In this document: one piece after another, positions 55,591 through 64,000 of the stretch | Numbering within the stretch: position 1 is the stretch's first letter | Layout: each line of letters opens with the position of its first letter | DNA from: Acanthococcus lagerstroemiae | Taxonomy: Eukaryota > Arthropoda > Insecta > Hemiptera > Eriococcidae | DNA: 64,000 nucleotides | Direction: 5' to 3' | Assembly: GCA_031841125.1 (NCBI GenBank) | Contig: CM063109.1 | Location: forward strand, 65,850,914 to 65,914,913 | The notes under the pieces: generated by a model | The model's database searches: none | The model's input: only the letters and a program-made list of their open reading frames with translations | Told to the model about the DNA's origin: nothing | Made by a program: the position numbers and the translations under genes

Positions 55591-56255
55591 TTCAATCACT
55601 GGCACTTCATATTTTTCACACTCTTCCCAGTAGTTGAAAATCCTTTCAGCTGTGGGAAAACAGGTGATTTCATAGTCCAGTGGTTGAAAACTCTTGTTGA
55701 CATCGAATACTTATGACACCAGAATATACGTTTTAGCACCTTACATATTTTGTTAAGTTTTACACTTTCATTCCATCCAACAAAGATATTCGTAACTTAA
55801 ATTATAAACCAAATAATAAGTACTCGTATTTTAATAACTTACCGATCTCAATTTTTTTTTTTTAGTGACCAAATTCTTCACAATCCTTCGTTCAAGCAGG
55901 TGAAAAATTTATTTTTCGATAATGAGATAACACCCGCGGACTAGCAAGGGAATTGTAAAGTGGGAGCACTGGTTGGAGTACGCGGGCCCCAACCAGTTTT
56001 TTTTTCATTCCTGGAACAAGTCATATTTTGGGTGGGCCCGCAATCCAAGGGGCCCGGCCGGGGATTCCCCCCCCAGCGAGTCCGCGGTTGTGAGATAACA
56101 ACGAAAAGAAACATTAAGACTTTCAGTTAGTGGCCAGAAACTTCTTCTTTCAAACGGTCTACTGCATGGTTGCCTAATCCGTTCCCAAGTGTAAATATTT
56201 GTAATTGAATTTCCAATTTTCAACCACTGAGCTTTCAACTACTGGCACATTACCT
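55591..56255. repeat. Subterminal repeats, right side of the pogo-like element
   Basis: TTCAATCACTGGCAC (inverted) at 55591, CCCAGTAGTTGAAAATCC at 55626, GTCCAGTGGTTGAAAACTC at 55675, TTTTCAACCACTGAG (inverted) near 56217 and CTTTCAACTACTGGCAC (inverted) at 56232, the last being part of the terminal repeat. Confidence 0.6.
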
Positions 56256-56338
56256 TTGTTAGTTTTACCAGTTCTGTGTAATTTGGTTCATATGGAAACT
56301 CCCATGTGGAGCAGTTGCTTCTCGCTCCATAGGGGTTC

Positions 56339-56582
56339 CAGTGGCGTAGCTAGGATCTTTCCAAGGAGGGGATCAGCAAAATTTTGGGCGGGGGGGGTAC
56401 ACCTAACATGAACTGTATGTTTTTACATTGACGTAATCAGTATGTTGTGATTTTCAACTTCAGTTATGTATCTGGATTAAGATTTTATTTCGCGTATTCA
56501 CTGTGATACTGCCGCACATAAAAAAATTCTCATCTCAAGGGGGGATCCATCCCCCTAATCCTCCCCCTTGGCTACGCCTCTG
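56339..56582. mobile_element. Non-autonomous hAT-like element, 244 bp
   Basis: Left CAGTGGCGTAGCTAGGATC; right inverted CAGAGGCGTAGCCAAGGGGG. Flanks AGGGGTTC and ATGGGTTC agree at 7 of 8. Confidence 0.8.
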
Positions 56583-59500
56583 ATGGGTTCGAGGCCAATG
56601 GTTCCATGGACTCGCTACTGGATATAAGGGACTAATTACGGACTTTTCCAGCATCGTATTACATTGGCTGTGCTTCTTCTAGATCATCTGTGAAAACATT
56701 ACTGTGTCACTGTCAGTCGTACTAATGGTTCTACTCGTTTACTGCACGAATACAATTTAACACCACCTTCGTGCTTCAAATCTTTGGTGGAATAAGTGAA
56801 GACACGTGCATAGCATGACCTGTGTACATCTGTGTAGTGATTTTAAAAACATTGTTCTTAATTACCTTTTTAAACCTGTTCGCAGGAAGGTATCAGATTC
56901 AAAAAAAAAAAAAAAAAAAGTTCACATATAACAAAAATGACTATACCAGTGAGCAACAATAAAGCAGCATATTTCTGTCACCTGGTCGTAATCGGAAACA
57001 AAAAATACGTACAATATATAAGTATGTGACGAAAACAGATAATAGACTTATAGTGGATTCAAAGTGTATAGCGAGTCTGTTGAAAGAATGATAATGAGTT
57101 TATGGCGTGGCGCATTTTGCTCCAAACTATTTCGCGATGAAAAGGTACAATACCCTAAATTTATGAATTAGCAATGAACTAATGTGAATAACACGATATT
57201 AGGTCACACTCTTGTTCATTTTGAAAGAAACAGAGGTAACGCATGTGTGCTGCATCTCCGCGGCGCATGTACGTGAAATCGAATATCGTAATGATTTTCG
57301 GTTCGCAAAAGTTGAAACCGAAGTTCGATGAAAGTGAAAACGATCTGCCTTCTGGAAATGGAAGTCGGTATCTCGAATATTTAATTAAACTGGTTATTTT
57401 AGAAAGGCTTTGTTTTCCGATAAAAATCAGTTTTTGCGCGGTTGGAGTTTCAAGGTCGAATAGGCTCTGGCATACAGAATACGCGTGTTTGTACTCAAGT
57501 ACTCAAAATGAATGGATGTTGCACTGCCAGTGGGGAGGAAACCAAATCCAAATCTAAATAGGGGAAACTTCCGGGAATCAAGCGCGTACATTACTCGATG
57601 GTCTAAAAAGCTCCTGTAATAATTTTATTGGTTAGAAAATATGAAGTTACACTGCATTAAGTTTTTTAGAAATTTTCCTAATAATTTCTTGCGCAAGAAT
57701 TCGGCACTTGAATTTTAACAGCACTGGATTCAAGCAGAGAGCATCGAGCACAGAACGAATCGGAATTCGCTGTATAATTGTTTAGTGGAAGGGTTTTGCG
57801 TTCTTAATGTAACTTAAATTCACTTTTTATACAGTACTTGGTTCCTAATGTACGAACTGAGTCCAAATTTGAACTTAACTTTTGTCCGACTTCAACGAAT
57901 AATAGAATGAACGAATGGATGTATTTTATAATATTCTCAACTCAAAACTGTTGTCTGACTTCGATGAATAACACAAGGAGCGTATTGGTGTATTTTATTA
58001 TATTCCCAACTCCAACCCTCTTCCCCTGTTCACAGTCGCACAGTTTTCAATTCTTGGGGCAAGCAGATGCTGAAAACCAGTACACCGACTAGATATTATA
58101 GTTCTTAATTCGTTTCAAATTTGAACACCATCTCTCCTTGATAACAGTTATTCTCCTCCTCATTTAGACCTCGAATTTTGAGAAAAAAACTAGAGCCAAA
58201 AATGATTTCAGCTACTACTGGATATCTAAATCGCATTCTTTCTTCCGTTCAACTTTGAGCCCCTCCTATTCTCCGAAGACTAAAATTTTTAAATTGGGAT
58301 CAGACAGATATTGAAGAAGAATTCACCTGGAAACCTATAGTATTCGGTACCTGTATTGTATTTTCCTTATTTTGCCTCATCCCTATACCCCCCCCCCACG
58401 GTGACACAATTTTTAACTAAGGGTAAAACGGATACCAAAATTGGATTCGGATGTCTCGAATACCCTCACGCGATACACTACTGTCATTTTTGTACTCTTT
58501 CAAACTCATAATACTGGGAGCGGATTTATATGCGCTAAAAAAATAAGAAATATACGCGTATAATATGCGTAAAAAACTGTAAAATATGTATTTTTTTTAA
58601 AAATACGTTGGAATATGCAATCGTAATATCTGGGTGCCATTTTACAGCATTCGAAGAGCTTGCCATTTTTTCGGCATTCGTACGTCATTTTTCTTTTAAT
58701 TCATTCAGATCATTAATTAAATTATTCACACTGAAATTTTAATTACTAATTAGGTATCAATTATCAACCGTGTCAAAAATGGTCCATTGTTGGAACTGAA
58801 TGCTGTCTGCAGTCGGAATGTATCAGTCATGTAGCCAGCCACACGTGTGTCGATCAATTAGTAAGCACAAAACTACACACGGAGCGCTAGTAGTACCTAA
58901 TTCCAAATCTTTATTTTGTTCAGTATTGATAATTGAGAATTGAAGAAATAAGTGCAAAATTGGAGATAAATCCGATAAATATGAGCTAAATTCGTGAAAT
59001 ATGTGCTAAAAGTGATCTAAATATGTAAAAATATGTTTTTTGGGGCAGAACATGAACAGTACGCGAAAACAAATTAGGCTCATTTTGCTTGGAGTGGTGT
59101 GAAACGTAAACGTAAATTGAGTATATCGGTATTTACTCAATGTGGAAAGATATGCGATTTCATATAAATCTGCTCCCTGCTCATAGACATCCATCATAAC
59201 AGTCCCTTTCTAAACCATTGAAACATCAAAAACACAATTTCAAACACCTACTAATTTAAGAATGGGGCATGGGGGACAAAAAAATCCTAAAAATGGCTAG
59301 GTATGGAGGTAAGGAATCTGCGAATGTAATGTTTGAATTTATTCTTATCTCCAAATCCAGTAAAGCGTTAAAAAATCCAAAAACTACATTTCTCTCCATA
59401 AGGTCTATGTTAAACAGTGCTTTTGATAAATGTCATTTCGAATTCCTCCCCCCTAGTTCCTCTGGGGTAAATACGAAAAAATTAGCCATTCTCATGGCAA

Positions 59501-60350
59501 ATACGATATATACGGTGTAAAACAATATTCCTTTGAAGACTTTTTTTGTATTTTTTATAAATCCCAAGATTTTCTGCAGGAAAAAAAAAATAGAAAAACA
59601 CAGCCCAAAAACACAACACAAAAAACACTTTAGGGATTCGAATCTTCCTCAAAAATGTACACGATGAGGAGTAGGGGTAGTGATTTTTAGTATGTTCATT
59701 AGGACCATGTCGAGCGCAACCGAGCAAAGCATTGAAGGGTTTAGTTTTCTTATGATCTGATCAAAATTGAAAAAAAAAAATCCGGAACGTGGGGGACGAG
59801 GAAAATATAGCCCGCATGTTCCCGGGTAGTTTTCAGTTTACAAATTTTTCTTAAAGACCACCACGCTGCACTCCATCCTGTATCACAGCTGTATTGTAAT
59901 AACCCACTCAGATTAGTGACTTATATCTCCTCTAATGTGTACTCGGGAGATGAGGACTACATAGCGAAAATCTTATTCAGAATTTGTGAAATCGATGTAT
60001 ACTTTCAAATTGACCGTAACGTAATTTCAGGCAACACTATGGCCAAATTACTAAAACAACACAAATTTTTGACATAAAAAAGGTCATTTCAGTTTCTAAT
60101 TTCTAACTTTTTTGTATTAATTTTATCTTTTCATACAAGTTGGTGTTGTACCCCCCCCCCCATTTGCTGATCTTTTGTCTTTATTAGTTGTCTCACTTTT
60201 GTCCTATTTTGCTGGCTGTATCAGTGATGCCCTACCCGCCCTCGTTGAATATGACCCTGTACAATGTACTTGATTTTTATATTAACTAACTAGACCTTGG
60301 GCAACAGTCAGTCCATTAATCCCTCTAGTTCTGGTATTAATGGTAATATG
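56583..60350. other. No recognised gene; short tandem repeat
   Basis: A 104-codon plus frame (57243-57557) and smaller ones show no domain I recognise. GTC(C/T)GACTTC(A/G)A(C/T)GAATAA...TATTTTAT(A/T)ATATTC is repeated at about 57883 and 57952, a 69 base offset. A-run at about 56901-56919 and C-run at about 58390. Confidence 0.4.
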
Positions 60351-60359
60351 GGATGGGGG

Positions 60360-60540
60360 CAGGCACGGCCTGGTGATTAAATTCTTGGGATGCAAAATGT
60401 AAGGGGCCTGGTCAACAAATTTATACATTTTTTCAGTGATGTTGTGGATTACGACAAAAAAGACCTATAAGGCCACGATAGGTCGAAAGGCTCGGGATGC
60501 ATTATTTTGCATCTCCGCATCTCCAGTCAGGCCGTGCGTG
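60360..60540. mobile_element. Non-autonomous hAT-like element, 181 bp
   Basis: Left CAGGCACGGCCTGGTGA; right inverted CACGCACGGCCTGACTGG. Flanks GATGGGGG (60352-60359) and GGTGGGGG (60541-60548) agree at 7 of 8. Inside, GGATGCAAAATG and its near-inverse TTTTGCATC extend the symmetry. Confidence 0.75.
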
Positions 60541-60548
60541 GGTGGGGG

Positions 60549-61050
60549 CAGGTGAGCCAGCCCTATTTTAAAAATCCACCGGTCCAAGTCTGACCCGCCC
60601 ATACAAAAAACTTGTATCTATGACATGTAAACATATAAGCGTGTTTGAATACTTGAACTCTGAATGCTAATGCAAGATGCAGGGTCAAAGAAAAGAAAAT
60701 TTGTAAAATGAATTATTACATTAGAATAGGATGTCTACCAGTCATGAAAGTCATGGAAACGTCATTAATTCAATTTTATACTTAATTTGATTTTCTCGAA
60801 AATCATAATTTCTCCCCAAATTCTTCTGGAAAAAATGTTTGTCCACACCTCCTTTGGAATTTTCAGCCCTACCGACTTCAAAAAGCATCATACAGAGTCC
60901 AAAAATAATCAAAAGTTCTGGTTTCTTACAATTCATAGCCCTCGGAAGACGTTAAAACAAACGAGCTAAAACTTTGAATTATTGTGTAAACAAATAAAAA
61001 TTCAAGACCACCAAAATTTTTTATCAATGACTTAGTAAGGCCAGGAATCA
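60549..61050. other. No gene seen
   Basis: AT-rich; two overlapping 60-codon frames on opposite strands near 60751-60969 without recognisable domains. Confidence 0.45.
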
Positions 61051-61056
61051 GGAACT

Positions 61057-62850
61057 CAGGGTAGCCACTTGGTCATTTTTTCAATCTTAATTCATTTTTG
61101 GTCATGTTTTGAAAATATCATTAAGTCATTTTTTTCATTTTCCTCCACCAAAACATCAAAATAATATGATGGCTAAGCTTTCAAACTTTCACCTGGAAGT
61201 TCGAAATTCAAATCCGTCTACTTCCGTTTCTCCAAGTGTGTTAACGTTAATATGGTATCGCAGATACTTTGTTTCCTTCAAGAAGAGTTACAATTACTCC
61301 AGATATCAAGTTCTTCTGTCGTAATGATGCTACAACCAGAACTGAAATCCTGCGGGTGCTGAAAGTAGTTGCAAGTAATTTCAGTTTGCGATCCTGTGAC
61401 GATATAACTTCTCTATTCAATGCCATGTTTTCCAAAACTCGAAAATTAGAAACCATGACTTTAAATGAAACAAAAGCTTGATACCTAATAACAGAAGCTT
61501 GTGATCCATATTTTTACGAGTGATTTGACTGCGGATGACATTGACAGTAATACCTGTTATTCTCTTCTGTGCGATGCAACGTCTAATGTCGCTAATAAGA
61601 AACTGTTACAAATTTATACTAGATTTTAGTCTAAGAGTAAGAACAAGATGATAGGTGCTCATTTAGAAGCAATTTTCGTAGGCTGTACCGAAGCTAAAGT
61701 CATTTTTGAATCCATTTGGTCGGCTGTGGATTAAGGCTCATTTTCCGCTGAAAAATTTGTTAATGTTGGGCTCAGATGTTCCCAATGTTAACAAATCAGT
61801 GTCCATTTTATTCAGTAAGGAAGCAAAAGTTAAGTATACAAACTAAAGGTTCATTGGACATAGGGACTTGCTACACACGCTAAGTCCATAATGCCTTCTT
61901 AAAAGGTCTTAATAAAATTAGCCCCGAAACTGCAGAATTTGTTATAGCTTTGTGTTATTCTATTCATAAATACCCTAATCGAGAAGCAGATATCCGCATC
62001 ATTCAAGAAAAATTGAAATTACCACCTGTAAAAATACCAAAACACATTTCACTTCCTTGGTTGACTTTCAGAAACTCGGTAAAAATAATAACTGAGCAGA
62101 GTCCTGCAATTTGAGAATATTTTTCGGTTTTTCTACCAAAAGAGAAGCCGATACTATTAGATAGCAGATTGCATAAACTCATTCATTCTTTCTTATTGAA
62201 GAAAATTCACGAAGTTGAATTGGAATTCCCATTTGCAGCTTCCCAATTATTCAGCAATATGACTGAAAGGTTTTAATTTCCCCATGAATTATTAATGAAA
62301 TACGTTTATTGTATGTAACACTTGTTAATCGTGTTATGAAAACATCTAACATTTCTTTGGTGAAGTTTGACGAATCCAAACTGGAACTCTTATTTATTAA
62401 AGAAATAGGTGGTTGTAACTAAAAAAAAAAAAAGTGAAAACTGAACTTTCTACTATTCATGAAGAGAGAAATTGGATTTTTTGTTGTGTTATTAAAAGAG
62501 CTAGGTATTTAGCTATGGCAGAATATTTACGCTTAAGTCAATCAGAAATTTCAGCTCTGAGGTTTATGAGGTTTCTAAAACTAAAAAACGTTAAAAGTGA
62601 TCCAAATTTTGCTTAAGACAATGAAAAGATTTCAAACTTATTAAATATTAGTGAAATCGATAATACAATATTATAATTATTATGACGAATGTGTGCTATT
62701 AAAAATTGAGAACATTTTTGAAGGAGAAATGACCATCAGTAATTTTTGGAGAAAAGAATTTCTTTTGAAATGTGAATCAGGGTTTGAAAAGTATCCTAAT
62801 TTATACATTATTTGTCAAATTTGTGCGTAATAGTTGTGTTTTTTTCCTTT
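61057..62850 (+). pseudogene. hAT-like transposase pseudogene
   Basis: CAGGGTAGCCACTTGGTCA at 61057 looks like a hAT left end. From 61305, broken frames follow the order of a family often annotated as uncharacterised or hAT/BED-type transposase-like proteins in insects and fish: TRTEILRVLKVVASNFSLRS, DDITSLFNAMFSK, NETKA, stop, YLITEACDPYFYE, then FPLKNLLMLGSDVPNVNKSV, a damaged LHTVHNAF-like word, LLKGLNKISPETAEFVIALC, HISLPWLTF (usual RWL), YFSVFLPKEKP and DSRLHKLIHSFLLKKIHEVE. From 62434: FCCVIKRARYLAMAEYLRLS. More than ten stops or frameshifts. The placement in hAT is inferred from partial resemblance and the terminus; the right end is not certain. Confidence 0.55.
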
Positions 62851-64000
62851 CATTCTGAATTTTGAGTTGAGCGTGCTTCATAGAACAGAATAATAACTAG
62901 AATTTTGTAGTGTACGCAGCCTTACAAAAACTGGTGCACACGAGGCTAAAACTCTTGAAATTTTGGTAATTTTTAGGTAATTTTTTGGATACTGCCCTCC
63001 CCTCCACAGGGGTCGGAAAGTCGAAAGATGTGAGAATATAGCCTACTTAAAGATGGGTGTGGCTCGCTATGGCCCATCCAGGAAATAATTACTGGTTACG
63101 CTCTGCTCAAAATTTCTCCTAACTCAATCCTTCCTTCGTGTTTGTATTCCCTGACCCTTAAGGCTTGCTTATTCATTTTAGCACTGCCTGATTTTATCGT
63201 CTTAACGAGCTAGGTGATCTTGAAGTGCAAAACTTGAAGTTTTAAGATGTTAAGCTAACGAAAGCCCATTTTTTAGAATTAATTTGCCTAGTCTAAGTTC
63301 CTTTCAGTAGTTACCAAATTTTTTGAAATATTCGCGGTAATTTCGCCCACATATTGAGATATCTGAATCCTCAAAAATCATACATATTTCCTCTTGTTTT
63401 CTTTTCGTGCACTAATGTGCAGAATGCGCCACTGTCGCCATTGTAATTAAGTATTATGTTATTTTAAGAATCGCGAAAGATATACAACAAAAGCGCATAC
63501 GACGACGGGAATGGCGCACAATAGTCGATATAATATCGACTACAATATTATCGTTATGATATTTTGATCATAATTTGTGCGTACAATATAATAGGTGCCA
63601 AGCCCCGAATCATCGGTACATGTTCATCGACTTGAGTTCAATTCCCAGCGTGCACTCAAATACCACTTTCATTCATTGCCGCGAACTTTCACTTTTCATA
63701 TGCCCGTTTGTCCTCTTCGTCATCCAGAATCTTCCATCGCGACCTTTAAATTCTGCCCGCGATTAATCAGTTTTAAATGCGTCCGGTTCGCTTATTTATT
63801 TATTTATTATTATTTTTTTTCTTCTCATGCCGAACGCCAAAGCAGACGAATCGCTCGATATAAAATTTTCAATATCGTGAAATCCGCACCAAATTAACTC
63901 GCATTTTCAGTGAGTTTTTTCTCTCTTTCTTTCTTTCTTTTCTCATAGCCGAGCTTTCTCTTTGAATGCATTATTGAAAAAGCGGTACACAGCAAACCGA
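62851..64000. other. No recognised gene; CpG-richer end of the window
   Basis: From about 63470 CpG becomes frequent (GCGCATACGACGACGGG, GGCGCACAATAGTCG), with a TCGATATAATATCGA palindrome near 63526. Frames of 63 and 100 codons at 63575-63897 overlap and show no domain. This could be a promoter region of a gene beyond the window, but no core promoter element is identifiable. CTTT repeats at about 63921-63942. Confidence 0.3.

Larger units (their letters stand above)
50950..56255 (-). mobile_element. Pogo/jerky-like DNA transposon with nested insertions, 5.3 kb
   Basis: The left end AGGTAACGTGCCAGTGGTTG, preceded by TA, and the inverted right end AGGTAATGTGCCAGTAGTTG define terminal repeats of about 24 bp with few mismatches. 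The transposase lies on the minus strand between. Five insertions lie inside: a MITE (55013-55254), an R1-like LINE (53511-54605) with a hAT-like element in its 3' region (53543-53815), and a hAT-like element in the transposase (53299-53487). Without them the element would be about 3.8 kb. The right target TA reads TT, a likely mutation. Confidence 0.8.

Noticed and set aside
1..64000. CRISPR array, bacterial operon or phage region
   Set aside because: No regularly spaced identical short repeats with unique spacers, no ribosome-binding-site-led gene series; all repeats found are eukaryotic satellite or transposon structures.

Overview
The window reads as arthropod, probably insect, nuclear DNA: AT-rich, no operons, no open frame above 198 codons, and dense with decayed transposable elements of animal type (pogo-like and hAT-like DNA transposons, a Helitron helicase fragment, RTE-like and R1/jockey-like non-LTR retrotransposons, a tRNA-derived SINE, fold-back elements and MITEs). 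Hemiptera would fit the mix, but that is a weak inference. I recognise no intact host gene. Every protein similarity I found belongs to a mobile element, and every copy is broken. All family calls rest on protein and terminal motifs read by eye.

Layout. 1-13 kb: unannotated AT-rich DNA with dispersed satellites (a ~121 bp array at 5.4-5.9 kb facing an inverted array at 6.0-6.35 kb; a 107-142 bp array at 9.4-10.6 kb; AAGACTC-type minisatellites near 3 and 8.3-9.3 kb), a 422 bp fold-back element at 10.8 kb and an inverted repeat at 12.4-13.1 kb. 13-17.3 kb: hAT-like elements and a tandem C-A-B-C-A-B-C block carrying a MITE and a SINE. 20.6-23.9 kb: direct repeat, Helitron helicase fragment, a second SINE with a perfect 14 bp target duplication, a LINE tail, a hAT-like element, a fold-back element. 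25.5-28.4 kb: satellite, then a LINE reverse transcriptase broken by two insertions. 31.3-34.3 kb: a long AAGACTC array hit by two hAT-like elements and a LINE tail, then two copies of a ~110 bp GC-rich repeat. 35.7-36.8 kb: GC-rich island and hairpin repeats. 37.7-41.7 kb: another broken LINE and a 2.6 kb fold-back element. 43.5-46.1 kb: hAT-like, pogo-like non-autonomous and hAT-like elements. 48-49.4 kb: minus-strand LINE endonuclease and reverse transcriptase fragments of two types. 50.95-56.26 kb: a pogo/jerky-like transposon with a dead transposase, invaded by an R1-like LINE, two hAT-like elements and a MITE. 60.4-62.85 kb: a hAT-like element and a hAT-like transposase pseudogene.

How it fits together: nothing here forms a pathway. 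The signal is stratigraphy. Insertions with readable target-site duplications give a relative order of events, and two elements (44.7-45.6 kb and 50.95-56.26 kb) share terminal and subterminal motifs, suggesting the second is the kind of element that could have mobilised the first.
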